From the NCBI GenBank assembly GCA_900765095.1, contig CAAFRB010000059.1:1-41800 (forward strand): 41,800 nucleotides of DNA, written 5' to 3'. The DNA is from Clostridia bacterium (lineage in GTDB: Bacteria; Bacillota; Clostridia; TANB77; UBA1234). The stretch's first letter is position 1. Each line of letters starts with the position of its first letter. The translations under genes and the position numbers were made by a program. Positions 8,114 through 16,959 of the stretch are shown here, in pieces. The notes beneath the pieces were generated by a model. The model was not told where the DNA came from. It saw only the letters and a program-made list of their open reading frames with translations, and ran no database searches.

Positions 8114-8142
8114 TTGCATTTTAAATTTTACTATGATATAAT
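8114..8142 (+). promoter_or_regulatory. Sigma-A promoter of the YvyF-like gene
   Basis: TTGCAT (8114-8119), 17-base spacer, TATAAT (8137-8142), followed about 65 bases later by the gene's start codon. Confidence 0.75.
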
Positions 8143-8205
8143 TTTACCAGTTTAGAAGTAGTTAATTTTGTAAATACTACCTATATACGGATTGGAGGAA
8201 TTTTT

Positions 8206-8463
8206 ATGGAAATTAAAAAATGTACCAAATGTGGTGCTTTCATTACAACAGGAGCCGATGTTTGCGAATCATGCGCAACTAAAGCTAATTATAGCATGAC
8301 ATTATTAAAAAACTATTTTGATGAAACTCCAAATTTTGACTCAATATCTGCAGTTTCGGCTACTACTGGTGTTTCGCCGGAATATGTTGAACGATATATA
8401 AACGAAAACCACTATTGTAATTCAGAGATTAACACTAATACATTTAGCTCGATTCAATATTAA
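8206..8463 (+). CDS. Small zinc-ribbon protein resembling YvyF/TIGR03826 flagellar operon protein
   Basis: 85-residue protein. The N-terminal zinc ribbon (CTKCGAFITTGADVCESC, two CxxC knuckles at about residues 6-23) is followed by a helical part. Within it, VSATTGVSPEYVERYINENH looks like the TGVS...IxxFI helix-turn-helix-like segment of the YvyF family. That family is named for its place in Bacillus flagellar operons, but no flagellar gene is seen here, so the role is open; a small regulator is plausible. It is monocistronic, with its own promoter, a GGAGG site 7 bases before the ATG and a terminator directly downstream. Confidence 0.75.
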   Translation: MEIKKCTKCGAFITTGADVCESCATKANYSMTLLKNYFDETPNFDSISAVSATTGVSPEYVERYINENHYCNSEINTNTFSSIQY

Positions 8464-8486
8464 GATTATTTTTTGATGGATTTTTA

Positions 8487-8512
8487 AAAGAGTCGTGTCG
8501 ACTCTTTTTTTG
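8487..8512 (+). terminator. Intrinsic terminator of the YvyF-like gene
   Basis: Nine-base stem AAAGAGTCG/CGACTCTTT with a 3-base loop, running into a T-tract of seven or more. Confidence 0.9.
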
Positions 8513-8608
8513 TATAGTATTAGAAAAATCAACTTTTCTATACACGACAATAGATTAATAATATATTACTAGCAAATTTAAAAATAATTAAGTAAAAGGA
8601 GAATTAAT

Positions 8609-9814
8609 ATGAAAAACGTATACGATACATTAGAAGAAAGAGGTTACATAGAACAAGTAACACATGAAGGTTTAAGAGAATGGTTCGAGAAAGAGAAAGT
8701 TTCATTCTACATAGGATTTGATCCAACTGCAGATAGTTTGCATGTTGGACACTTTGTTTCTGCCATGGTTGCATCACACATGCAAAAAGCAGGTCACAGA
8801 CCAATAATATTAATTGGTGGTGGTACAGGAATGATTGGCGATCCTTCTGGCAGAACTGATTTGCGTCAAATGATGACTAAAGAAACAATAGCACATAACG
8901 TTGAATGTTTCAAAAAACAACTTTCTAAGTTTGTAAGCTTTGAAGGTGAAAATGCTGCAATCATAGTTAATAATGCTGATTGGCTTTTGAACTTAAATTA
9001 TATTGAATTTTTAAGAGATATTGGCGCTTACTTCTCTGTTAATAAAATGCTTACAGCTGAATGTTACAAAAAAAGACTTGAAAAAGGTTTAACATTTTTA
9101 GAGTTTAATTACATGCTAATGCAAGCTTACGACTTTTTAGAACTATACAAAAAATATAACTGTAGCCTAGAGCTTGGTGGAAATGACCAATGGTCAAACA
9201 TACTTGCAGGTGCAGATTTAATAAGAAGAAAAGAACAAGCAACTGCATTCGGTTTAACATTCAAACTCCTTACCACAACAGAAGGAATTAAAATGGGTAA
9301 AACGGCAAAAGGAGCTTTATGGCTAGATCCAAATAAAACTTCACCTTATGAATTTTACCAATACTTTAGAAACATCGCTGATGCTGATGTAAAAAACGTA
9401 ATGTGCATGCTTACTTTCCTACCAATGGAAAGAATACATGAACTATGTGATGTTGAAGGTGCTGCAATAAATGAAGCAAAGAAAGTATTAGCTTACGAAA
9501 TAACCAAAATCATTCACGGCGAAGAAGAAGCTAAAAAAGCTGAAGAAGCTGCTAGCACTCTATTCGGTAGCGGAAGTGATCTAGGAAACATGCCAACAAC
9601 CAAAATAGACTCATTACCTATTTCTGTTGTAGATTTGCTAGTTGCAACGAAGATTGCACCATCAAAGGGTCAAGCAAGGACATTAATAGAACAAGGTGGT
9701 ATATCAATAGATGACGAAAAAATCACAGATGTAAATAAAATGATTAATAAAATAGATGGACATATAATCATTAAAAAAGGTAAAAAGACATTCCATAAGG
9801 TTGAAATGAATTAA
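8609..9814 (+). CDS. tyrS: Tyrosine--tRNA ligase
   Basis: Charges tRNA-Tyr in the cytoplasm (class I synthetase). The HIGH signature appears as HVGH in DSLHVGHFVSAM, and the KMSKS loop as KMGKT in GIKMGKTAKGALW, a usual TyrRS variant. Tyrosine-binding residues lie in YIGFDPTADSL and in the QAYDFLELYKKY region, with GGNDQWSNI after it. The last ~65 residues are an S4 RNA-binding domain (APSKGQARTLIEQGGISI). 401 residues is normal. AAAAGGAG precedes the ATG. Unlike valS in this window there is no T-box in the ~100 bases between the upstream terminator and the gene. Confidence 0.97.
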   Translation: MKNVYDTLEERGYIEQVTHEGLREWFEKEKVSFYIGFDPTADSLHVGHFVSAMVASHMQKAGHRPIILIGGGTGMIGDPSGRTDLRQMMTKETIAHNVECFKKQLSKFVSFEGENAAIIVNNADWLLNLNYIEFLRDIGAYFSVNKMLTAECYKKRLEKGLTFLEFNYMLMQAYDFLELYKKYNCSLELGGNDQWSNILAGADLIRRKEQATAFGLTFKLLTTTEGIKMGKTAKGALWLDPNKTSPYEFYQYFRNIADADVKNVMCMLTFLPMERIHELCDVEGAAINEAKKVLAYEITKIIHGEEEAKKAEEAASTLFGSGSDLGNMPTTKIDSLPISVVDLLVATKIAPSKGQARTLIEQGGISIDDEKITDVNKMINKIDGHIIIKKGKKTFHKVEMN

Positions 9815-9862
9815 CCTCTAAAGATTATCCTCACTATAACCGATATTTCTTCTAAACACAGC

Positions 9863-9899
9863 AAACAAGACTGAAAACTTTTGATTTTCAGTCTTGTTT
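9863..9899. terminator. Bidirectional terminator between tyrS and the HD-domain gene
   Basis: Perfect 15-bp stem, AAACAAGACTGAAAA (9863-9877) with TTTTCAGTCTTGTTT (9885-9899), and a 7-base loop. The genes on both sides converge on it, and the terminal bases of each arm serve as the T-tract. Confidence 0.85.
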
Positions 9900-9944
9900 A
9901 TTATAGAAATATTCTTTGATTAAAAGGATTTACACTGCTTTGGT

Positions 9945-10628
9945 TTATAGCAATGTCGCACCATTTATCTCTAAATGGAACCATATTCCAAGGTAGTTTG
10001 CTGCATTTTTGCACATCAACATTCTTCCTAAAAATATTTCAAAATACTTAATCACTGGACATATTTCCGTATCTATATCCAATTTTAGAATCACTTCCTT
10101 CTTATAATCATGTACTTTAGAAGTATCTGCATCAGCAACTTCTAGCTTAGCTTCCTTTACTGCATAATTAACTCTATCATGTATATCGAATCTAGACCTA
10201 TTTTCTTCCCTAACTCTAGTTCTGTGAACATCAGATTTATCAGCAAGTATAAGTGCTGCAGAAATCGGACTTACGGCATTTCCAGTAGCTTCATCATGAT
10301 TTCCTATAGCCATCATAATTTCTGCCGCTTCCTCCATGTCCATTCCTCTATCTTTCAAAATGTTATAACTCATATAGGCACCATTATGTGCGTGATCCAC
10401 TCTATTAATAGCATTACCAATATCATGCATAAAACCTGCAATTCTGGCAAGTTCACACTCTCTTTCAGAATATCCCAATTCCTTCAGAATATTGTACGCT
10501 CTCTCCATGACAACCCCAACGTGCCTTAATCCGTGCTCAGTATAGCCAATCTCTGTTAATTGTCTTTCTGTATTTTTTATCAGCAAATTAATCTCTTTAT
10601 CATCTTTTAAATCTTTGTATGTAATCAT
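9945..10628 (-). CDS. HD-domain phosphohydrolase of unknown substrate
   Basis: Predicted cytosolic metal-dependent phosphohydrolase. The HD-superfamily ligands are visible in order: His in EHGLRHVGVV (about residue 36), His-Asp in FMHDIGNAI (about 67-68), HAHNGA and NHDEATG, and Asp in LADKSDVHRTRVR. It most resembles the general HD family that includes nucleotide phosphohydrolases, but no specificity motif is recognisable. GGAG precedes the ATG by about 6 bases. It stands alone between two convergent/tandem neighbours, so context does not help. 227 residues. Confidence 0.8.
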   Translation of the reverse strand: MITYKDLKDDKEINLLIKNTERQLTEIGYTEHGLRHVGVVMERAYNILKELGYSERECELARIAGFMHDIGNAINRVDHAHNGAYMSYNILKDRGMDMEEAAEIMMAIGNHDEATGNAVSPISAALILADKSDVHRTRVREENRSRFDIHDRVNYAVKEAKLEVADADTSKVHDYKKEVILKLDIDTEICPVIKYFEIFLGRMLMCKNAANYLGIWFHLEINGATLL

Positions 10629-10734
10629 TTACTTCTCCTTTTTAATTTTAATAATTAACAACAGAAAAATGAAAAAAATTTCCTGTTTTTTATATTATAT
10701 ATCATAGTTTAATATATATTCAATATAGTTTTAA

Positions 10735-11109
10735 TTACTTGGCAATATTTACTCCAATTATCCCTCCAACCATTCCTAGTAATATGTTAAATATTATTGT
10801 AGATATCGCATATCCTGAAACCGCAAAGCCGACAGAAGTCAAACTACTTAAAAGATACATAATTATAATGTACATCAAGCCTACTAACCCGCCATTTTTT
10901 AGCCCATTTTCCTTAATTTTTATTACCGCAATCGAACTAGCTATAAAAACACTAAAAATATTAATGACAAACATACACGTTGGTATTGTAGACTCTGAAA
11001 TATTAGTATATGACAACAATATTGCATATATCAAAGTTAAAATAAAAGTTATGATATATGCAATTAACACACTCTTACCTATAGTAAAAAATCTCGTCTT
11101 TTTATTCAT
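10735..11109 (-). CDS. TIGR04086-like (YrzE-type) four-helix membrane protein
   Basis: Small integral membrane protein of unknown function. Four hydrophobic helices span most of the 124 residues (SVLIAYIITFILTLIYAIL, TCMFVINIFSVFIASSIAVI, GLVGLMYIIIMYLLSSLTSV, AISTIIFNILLGMVGGIIGV). The glycine-rich LKNGGLVGLMY turn and the final GMVGGIIGVN resemble the TIGR04086 family. The frame is open from a GTG at 11118. However, that GTG overlaps GAAAGG, whereas the ATG at 11109 lies 8-9 bases after AAAGGG, so I start at 11109. Confidence 0.7.
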   Translation of the reverse strand: MNKKTRFFTIGKSVLIAYIITFILTLIYAILLSYTNISESTIPTCMFVINIFSVFIASSIAVIKIKENGLKNGGLVGLMYIIIMYLLSSLTSVGFAVSGYAISTIIFNILLGMVGGIIGVNIAK

Positions 11110-11272
11110 TCTCCCCACCCTTTCATAATTAATTTATATTTAGATAGATATAAAAATATACCGTTAATGTATACAAATAAGGCAATATGTGGTATAATAA
11201 GTATGTTCGCAATTGATAAGTTTTTTCAATTATATTGGATAGCTTAAATGTATCAAATAAGGAGGTAAAATT

Positions 11273-11527
11273 ATGATGTCAAACACTTCTACTTACAAAA
11301 CGCACTTCTTTTTAAGTAGTGATTTTACGCCATTTTCAAATATGTATAAAATCCCTCTTAATATCGAAAGTTTTAACGAACACAAAAATAATAATGTTAA
11401 GAAAACATATAATTTAATAAGAAATATCATCTGGACATGTTCAACATGCGGTCATACACATATTGGTGCTATGTCTGCAGGAAATTGTCCTATTTGTGGC
11501 GGTAAATTAACTGAACAAAATAATTAG
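11273..11527 (+). CDS. Small protein with C-terminal rubredoxin-like zinc/iron ribbon
   Basis: 84 residues. The C-terminal third (IIWTCSTCGHTHIGAMSAGN then CPICGG) is a rubredoxin-like knuckle pair of the kind found at the end of rubrerythrins, and would bind iron or zinc through four cysteines. The N-terminal ~48 residues are not recognised and are not a diiron domain, so this is not a truncated rubrerythrin by sequence. A near-consensus AAGGAGG lies about 7 bases before the ATG pair, and a TATAAT -10 lies near 11193. Role unknown; electron transfer or a zinc-ribbon adaptor are both possible. Confidence 0.75.
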   Translation: MMSNTSTYKTHFFLSSDFTPFSNMYKIPLNIESFNEHKNNNVKKTYNLIRNIIWTCSTCGHTHIGAMSAGNCPICGGKLTEQNN

Positions 11528-11612
11528 AATGCAAAACTGATGAAGTTTAGAAAATAAATGAGAACCACAACAAGTTATAAAGTTTGTTGTTCTCCACTAT
11601 ATGTAAGATAAT

Positions 11613-11647
11613 AAGAAAGCTGAGAATCTTTTATTCTCAGCTTTCTT
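11613..11647. terminator. Terminator overlapping the HAD gene's stop codon
   Basis: Perfect 15-bp stem AAGAAAGCTGAGAAT (11613-11627)/ATTCTCAGCTTTCTT (11633-11647). The last codons and TGA stop (11637-11639) of the HAD gene are inside the stem. It can also stop transcription arriving from the rubredoxin-like gene on the plus strand. Confidence 0.8.
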
Positions 11648-12524
11648 GTGTTTCAGACAAAACATATTGTTGCAAGACCATCGCAACACCATCTTGATCA
11701 TTTGAAGGTGCAACGACTCTAGCAACTTCTTTTGCGACTGGCGAACCATTATTCATAGCAACTCCAAGTCCTGCATTTTTTATCATTTCAATATCATTGA
11801 AATTATCGCCAATTGCTATAATTTCATTATCTTTTATATTAAACATAGTGGCAAGTTCTTTTATAGCTGTCCATTTATTTGCATTCTTTGGAAGCAACTC
11901 TGCATAGCTATAACTTATTAATATATCTCTGTCACCTTCTTTTATTATTTTGTTTGAAACATGAGGTGCAGATATTAACTCAACAGAATCATACTCTTTC
12001 ATCCTATTAACTATAGAATTAAATATAGGTCTGTCCTGATCACATACGACAATCCTTACTATCGGATCATTTATTTTTTTTACATATTCCAATCCACCAT
12101 ATCTGATCTGAGCCACACCTGTAGCTTCATCATTGCAGTTGTGCCTTTGCTTATAAAAAGCTAAGGCCATGTGTCTTAAATCCTTCACTATTATCTCTTT
12201 TGATGTAAATATCATATAATATATGTTATTATTTACACAAGTATTAAGAATGCGAAGAGCTGTTTCTTTATCTATTGTAGATGAATATATTAGTTTATCC
12301 TCTAAAGTATCATATATAGAAGCTCCGTTATCGCAAATCATATACCTATCAACATCTAGCTGTGATGCTATCATTTTAACTGAATCAGTAACCCTTCCTG
12401 ATGTTAACACTATCTTTACACCTTTATTTACTGTCCTTTTAATAGTTTCAATATTTCTTTTACTCAATTCACCATTTGAGTTTAATAAAGTTCCATCTAT
12501 ATCAATTGCTATAAATTTATACAT
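11637..12524 (-). CDS. Cof-type HAD phosphatase
   Basis: Cytosolic haloacid dehalogenase-family phosphatase of the Cof/IIB subgroup, usually acting on sugar phosphates, flavin or pyridoxal phosphates. Motif I is AIDIDGTLLNS with the nucleophile Asp; motif II is VLTSGRV; motif III Lys is in ANKWTAIKEL; motif IV is IAIGDNFNDIEMI. A large C2 cap lies between motifs II and III. The frame opens with a GTG at 12530, but TTAGGAG is placed for the ATG at 12524, which I use (295 residues). The preceding transglutaminase gene stops 8 bases upstream, inside the ribosome site, suggesting translational coupling. Confidence 0.9.
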   Translation of the reverse strand: MYKFIAIDIDGTLLNSNGELSKRNIETIKRTVNKGVKIVLTSGRVTDSVKMIASQLDVDRYMICDNGASIYDTLEDKLIYSSTIDKETALRILNTCVNNNIYYMIFTSKEIIVKDLRHMALAFYKQRHNCNDEATGVAQIRYGGLEYVKKINDPIVRIVVCDQDRPIFNSIVNRMKEYDSVELISAPHVSNKIIKEGDRDILISYSYAELLPKNANKWTAIKELATMFNIKDNEIIAIGDNFNDIEMIKNAGLGVAMNNGSPVAKEVARVVAPSNDQDGVAMVLQQYVLSETQES

Positions 12525-12532
12525 ATTCACTC

Positions 12533-14113
12533 CTAAAGTACATAAATATTTCCAGCTATATATCTATTTAAAATTACAGACATTTCTGCTCTAGTTATCT
12601 GGTTATCTGGTTTAAAAGTTCCATCTGGATAACCGTTTATTAATCCATTTGAATACGCTTTTATGATGCTACTTTTAAATCTAGAATTATTTATATCTGT
12701 AAGCTCACATTCTGTGTCATCATCTTCATCCATAAAAGCATCCATTAATGCAACAACTTCAGCCCTCGTTATAGGTTTATTCATATCCAACATTCCTACC
12801 CCAAACACATCTACTAGCTCATTAAATCCTAATGAGGAAATGTCTGGTGAGTCTTCCAGCACGGCGTAGCATCTCATTAAATAATCATAGTCCTTCTTTG
12901 AATAGTGAGATTCATCGTAGTCCTGGTAATAATAAACCATTCCCTTTTCCATGGCCTGTGTGTCATAATATCTGAGCAAACGTGAAAGCATGCATATAAA
13001 CTCAATCCTTGTTATACTATTTTCAGGTCCATACTTCTCATCCGAATAACCATTAACAATCTCTTTTGCATACAACGATTGAATCGCATCTTTCGCCCAT
13101 TCATACGTTTCAATATCATTAAATTTGTTCTGTCTGTCTGGCAATGCATCCTCTTTTAAAATCACCTTTTCTGTAAAAGCTTTTTCTTTTACAGATTTCA
13201 TTCTTCTATTAGGCTTTTCGTGATTATATATTCCAACTGCTATGTATGTAGGATCTTCCATCTTACAAAAAGAATTTAAGTAAGCCTTTCTTTCTCCATT
13301 AACTTTGTATATTATAGTTGGTTCTACAGGAACCCAACCAAATTCATCTAAATAAATTTCTGCCCACACGTGATTTAGTAATTTTTGTCCAACGACTACA
13401 TCACCACTTACCGCATCGCCACTTACTACATCTTCAATTTGATATCCTTCAATAGCTCTGCTAGGTATATCTACCGCTCTACACATTGCAACAAATAAAG
13501 TCGTAAATTCTTCACATACACCCTTCATATTTTTTAGTGCAGATAATGCACCTTTATTTGCATAAGCCGATGACTCATCATAAGACATATTAATATTTAC
13601 GTATTCAAAAATTGCTTCTGCTTTTTTATAATCAGTAGTGGCATTCTCAGTAACTTGCTTTGCTTTAGATATTAGCTCTGGATCGTCCGATTCTATATAT
13701 TCACTTGGCTCTGTGAATATTTCATTTTCCTCATTAATCACAGAATTAGTTCTTGCAGGAATCAACTCGTCATAAGATTCCGCTTTACAATCTCTCTTAA
13801 CAGTAATTTTAAAATTTTGGTTAGGACGCAATCCTGACAAATCAAAATAAGCATATATATTTCCTAAATCATCTTCTCTTATTTCATCTGGTAAAGGAGT
13901 AATCATTACTTCATTATCATCTTGATATTGAACAAAATCTACGTTTCCTATTAAAATCTCAACAAATCCAGAAGTCAACGCGCCACTTGATTTCAAACTT
14001 TCATAAGTATATTCTTTATTTAAAATATAGTTTTTTTCCGACGCAAACGCTGTTCCAACTAGAAAAACGAATAATAATGTGACCATCAATAGTATCTTTC
14101 TTATATTTTTCAT
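12533..14113 (-). CDS. Secreted transglutaminase-like protein with SLH wall anchors
   Basis: Exported, wall-associated protein. A signal peptide (KILLMVTLLFVFLVGTAFAS) starts the 526-residue chain. A transglutaminase/cysteine-protease core lies at about residues 150-270: Cys in MKGVCEEFTTLF, His in LNHVWAEIYL, and third position in WVPVEPTI, where Glu replaces the usual Asp. Three SLH units fill residues about 330-526 (GYSDEKYGPENSITRIEF; a degenerate MNKPITRAEVVALMD; GYPDGTFKPDNQITRAEM), which bind secondary wall polymer. A small in-frame repeat SGDAVSGDVV lies near residue 230. AAGGAG is 8 bases before the ATG. It may process or crosslink surface proteins or peptidoglycan peptides; substrate unknown. 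Confidence 0.88.
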   Translation of the reverse strand: MKNIRKILLMVTLLFVFLVGTAFASEKNYILNKEYTYESLKSSGALTSGFVEILIGNVDFVQYQDDNEVMITPLPDEIREDDLGNIYAYFDLSGLRPNQNFKITVKRDCKAESYDELIPARTNSVINEENEIFTEPSEYIESDDPELISKAKQVTENATTDYKKAEAIFEYVNINMSYDESSAYANKGALSALKNMKGVCEEFTTLFVAMCRAVDIPSRAIEGYQIEDVVSGDAVSGDVVVGQKLLNHVWAEIYLDEFGWVPVEPTIIYKVNGERKAYLNSFCKMEDPTYIAVGIYNHEKPNRRMKSVKEKAFTEKVILKEDALPDRQNKFNDIETYEWAKDAIQSLYAKEIVNGYSDEKYGPENSITRIEFICMLSRLLRYYDTQAMEKGMVYYYQDYDESHYSKKDYDYLMRCYAVLEDSPDISSLGFNELVDVFGVGMLDMNKPITRAEVVALMDAFMDEDDDTECELTDINNSRFKSSIIKAYSNGLINGYPDGTFKPDNQITRAEMSVILNRYIAGNIYVL

Positions 14114-14189
14114 TAGTAAACTCCTTTCAGATTAATACTACTTATATTTTATCGATAATTTAAAATAAAATCAATACTAAAAGCATAAG

Positions 14190-14227
14190 AAAAACAAAAA
14201 AGAACAGCCTTATTTCTAAGACTGTTC
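14190..14227 (-). terminator. Intrinsic terminator of the S-layer gene
   Basis: On the minus strand GAACAGTCTTA-GAAA-TAAGGCTGTTC (14202-14227) forms an 11-bp stem with a tetraloop and one G-U pair, then TTTTTTGTTTTTC. Confidence 0.88.
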
Positions 14228-14242
14228 AAATTCACTTAATTA

Positions 14243-16789
14243 TTATTCAGCTACTTCTGTTCCATCATCTTCATTCATTGAGAATTCATGCTCTTCTCTT
14301 GTTGCTTCAATTATATCAGCAAATAATTCATGTCTTCTTGATACATCACTAAATCCTGATTTTGTCTTTGCATCAACACTTGCTGGAGCTCTTAATAAAT
14401 AGAAGTTAACTAATTGAGCAACTTCGGCTCTAGTTATTTTAGCGTCTAATTTGATTTCATCATTATCTTCACTTAAAGGAAGCATATTTAATCTAGCAAG
14501 TAATGTTACTTCTTCAATTGCCCAGTGTGTATAAACTTTCTTTCCGTTAACGATGTAATATCTTGTTGAATCTTCATATACTTTGATGCAATCTTCAACA
14601 TCTTTAATTTCTAGTCCATCGATATCAGCCTCATCAGCATTCATTTCTACCATGCAAGCTAAAATTTTAATAAATTCAGCTCTTGTCATTTTTTCGTTTG
14701 GTCTAAATGTACCATTTGTGTAACCATTTATTAAACCAGCTTTAGATGCTGCTATAATAGCTTTTTGAGCTTCTGGATATGTTTCATCTAAGTCTGAAAA
14801 TACAGCTGTTACTTTTGTATTCATATAATCTAATCCATAAATTCTTGCAAGTACTAATGCACCTTCAGCTCTTGAAATACCATCATTTGGTCTGAATGTA
14901 TCAGCTCCTGCATCACCTTTCATGTAAGGCTCGTGAGTTGTTTTAACTTTCACATCATAATCTTTAACAATTAGATTAATTACTGTTGATCTGTCTTTTT
15001 CTTTATTTACTCTATAAATTCCAGCTGTTGGATAAATTGTTTCAGATGTGTACTTTGATTTAGAAAGACTTGTATATTTAATCTTAACAATCTTTGTACC
15101 AGATTCATCTTCTTTTAATCCATTAGGGAAAGTCCAAGTAATAGTATTTTTGCTTGAATCAACTGTACCACCATCACGATCTAATACTGTGAAGTCTAAA
15201 GGTAATTCAAGTACTATCTTAACTTCTGATGTTATATCATCACCTGTACCATTCTTATAATCAACATAGTATGTAACTACTTCATCTAATGCATATATGT
15301 TTTTATTTGCTTTATCTTCTTCTTCAGAATCATTTCTTAAATTAATTGCTAAGTTAGCAAGCTCGTCATTTTCTTCCATCCAAGGTTCGATATCAAGTTT
15401 TCCATCATTGTTGTTTATGTAAACTAAAGTGTAAACATTTTCTCCTGTTTTTGAACCATCAGCTCCAAAAGCTTGAACATACAAGTTTAATTTTGTGCCA
15501 ACACTATTAACTGGAACTTGGAATGTTGCTTTACTTCCATTTACTTTCTTTTCAGCATCTGTACCAAAATGATACGTAATGTAACTAACTGTTGTGTTTA
15601 TTGCAGAAGCTGTTACTGTTACGTCTTCTTTTCCAACAACATTGTAGCTCTTACCTGGATACATTGTTTTAGAGTTAAGTTTAACGTTCATTGTAATATC
15701 AGCAGCATTTGCTGGAATTTTAAATATATAAACTTTTTCGTTTATAATTTCACCATCATCATATTCAGCTTTTACATATAATTTATGAGTTGTTCCTGGT
15801 AAAAATCCTGCTGGTATTCTTGTTGGATAAGAACCTGTATTAGCAATCTTTGACCAAGCATCATCATCCCATTTAAAATACAAGTTTGCAACTCTATTTG
15901 TTGGTGTTGCTACTATCTTTATTGATTCGTTTGGATTTACTTCTGTTGTAGAACCTGGTGTTAAAGTTTTTCCACTGTAGTCAACATTGATGTCTTTTTC
16001 TTCTTCATTAGCATATTCAAATACGAAAACTTGCCATCCCGTTTTTGTTATAGTATTTTCAGAATAATCATCATTGTCAGCAACTGGCTCTACTAAATAC
16101 ACAAGTCTTGTACCAGCAGCACCATTTTTTGGAATCGTTAAATCATAAGTACTACCGTAATGTTTATCTTTTTCTGTTACTTCTGTAGCATTATTACCAT
16201 CTAAAACTGCTATCCAACTAATTTTAGCGGTAGAAATAATTGTACTAGCCTCAAAATGGACAGTTTCTCCGCCCTTAACAGTGTACGCTGTACGAGTTGC
16301 TAAATTTTTTCCATTCATAGTAGCCTTTAAAGATACTTGAGGAATACTATTATCTCTTATATAAACTCTATAAACAGATTGAACTCTACCATTTGAAAGA
16401 TTGTCCTTATCTGCTGCTAACACGTGAAGTGAATGTGCGCTACCATTAGCACCTTTTAAAGGTGTTGTTGTAAATTCAGTTTTACCACCATCTAATAATA
16501 CCCACTCATTTGCAGTAGTAATATCCCAACCATAAGCAAGTAGAGCCTTACTAGAATCTAAAGTTTTTAGTTTTACTGTCGATCCATCTGTAACACTAAA
16601 GAAAGCATTTTTCTTAGCACCATTTGATATGTACGTATTTCCAGCATACTCTACTCCAATGATAGTATTACCGTTTGGAATTGTATCATTGTCTGTAGCC
16701 GCATTCAATCTAGAAAACGCAGGGACCATAGTAAGAGTTAGCATAACTACGCCCAATAATAATGAAATTCTCTTTTTCAAAATATCCAT
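14243..16789 (-). CDS. S-layer protein with three C-terminal SLH domains
   Basis: Large exported surface protein (848 residues) with a signal peptide (ISLLLGVVMLTLTMVPAFS). The N-terminal ~480 residues are repeated beta-rich modules, each ending in a YRVYI/QVFVFEY/KVYIFKI/VYTLVYI-like strand. A DUF11-like beta domain follows (EVVTYYVDYKNGTGDDIT ... TWTFPNGL). Residues about 630-840 hold three SLH motifs (FRPNDGISRAEGALVLARI; FRPNEKMTRAEFIKIL; LDAKITRAEVAQLVNFYL) that anchor to wall polysaccharide. AGGAGG is 9 bases before the ATG, a sigma-A promoter lies upstream and a strong terminator downstream, which fits a highly expressed single gene. It is probably a structural surface-layer or outer-wall protein. 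Confidence 0.9.
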   Translation of the reverse strand: MDILKKRISLLLGVVMLTLTMVPAFSRLNAATDNDTIPNGNTIIGVEYAGNTYISNGAKKNAFFSVTDGSTVKLKTLDSSKALLAYGWDITTANEWVLLDGGKTEFTTTPLKGANGSAHSLHVLAADKDNLSNGRVQSVYRVYIRDNSIPQVSLKATMNGKNLATRTAYTVKGGETVHFEASTIISTAKISWIAVLDGNNATEVTEKDKHYGSTYDLTIPKNGAAGTRLVYLVEPVADNDDYSENTITKTGWQVFVFEYANEEEKDINVDYSGKTLTPGSTTEVNPNESIKIVATPTNRVANLYFKWDDDAWSKIANTGSYPTRIPAGFLPGTTHKLYVKAEYDDGEIINEKVYIFKIPANAADITMNVKLNSKTMYPGKSYNVVGKEDVTVTASAINTTVSYITYHFGTDAEKKVNGSKATFQVPVNSVGTKLNLYVQAFGADGSKTGENVYTLVYINNNDGKLDIEPWMEENDELANLAINLRNDSEEEDKANKNIYALDEVVTYYVDYKNGTGDDITSEVKIVLELPLDFTVLDRDGGTVDSSKNTITWTFPNGLKEDESGTKIVKIKYTSLSKSKYTSETIYPTAGIYRVNKEKDRSTVINLIVKDYDVKVKTTHEPYMKGDAGADTFRPNDGISRAEGALVLARIYGLDYMNTKVTAVFSDLDETYPEAQKAIIAASKAGLINGYTNGTFRPNEKMTRAEFIKILACMVEMNADEADIDGLEIKDVEDCIKVYEDSTRYYIVNGKKVYTHWAIEEVTLLARLNMLPLSEDNDEIKLDAKITRAEVAQLVNFYLLRAPASVDAKTKSGFSDVSRRHELFADIIEATREEHEFSMNEDDGTEVAE

Positions 16790-16837
16790 ATATAAAAACC
16801 TCCTATTTATTTTCCGTGAATTTCAATCACCTTTTAT

Positions 16838-16866
16838 ATATTAGCATAAATTTACAAAAAAATCAA
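16838..16866 (-). promoter_or_regulatory. Sigma-A promoter of the S-layer gene
   Basis: On the minus strand TTGATT (16861-16866), 17 bases, TAATAT (16838-16843). Transcription would start about 40 bases before the start codon. Confidence 0.75.
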
Positions 16867-16914
16867 CATAATTATGTAAATTATTTCTATTTTTGTAATT
16901 TCATAAAATATAAA

Positions 16915-16940
16915 TAAAAAAGCACCCACTAAAGGATGCT
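16915..16940 (-). terminator. Intrinsic terminator of the SASP gene
   Basis: On the minus strand AGCATCC-TTTA-GTGGGTGCT (16921-16940) forms a short stem followed by six U. Begins about 20 bases after the SASP stop. Confidence 0.75.
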
Positions 16941-16959
16941 TTCATAATATTCTTAAAAC

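Noticed and set aside
8604..8804. Minus-strand reading frame opposite the tyrS start
   Set aside because: It is a shadow frame of tyrS with no ribosome site or family resemblance; the same holds for the other overlapping opposite-strand frames across the window.
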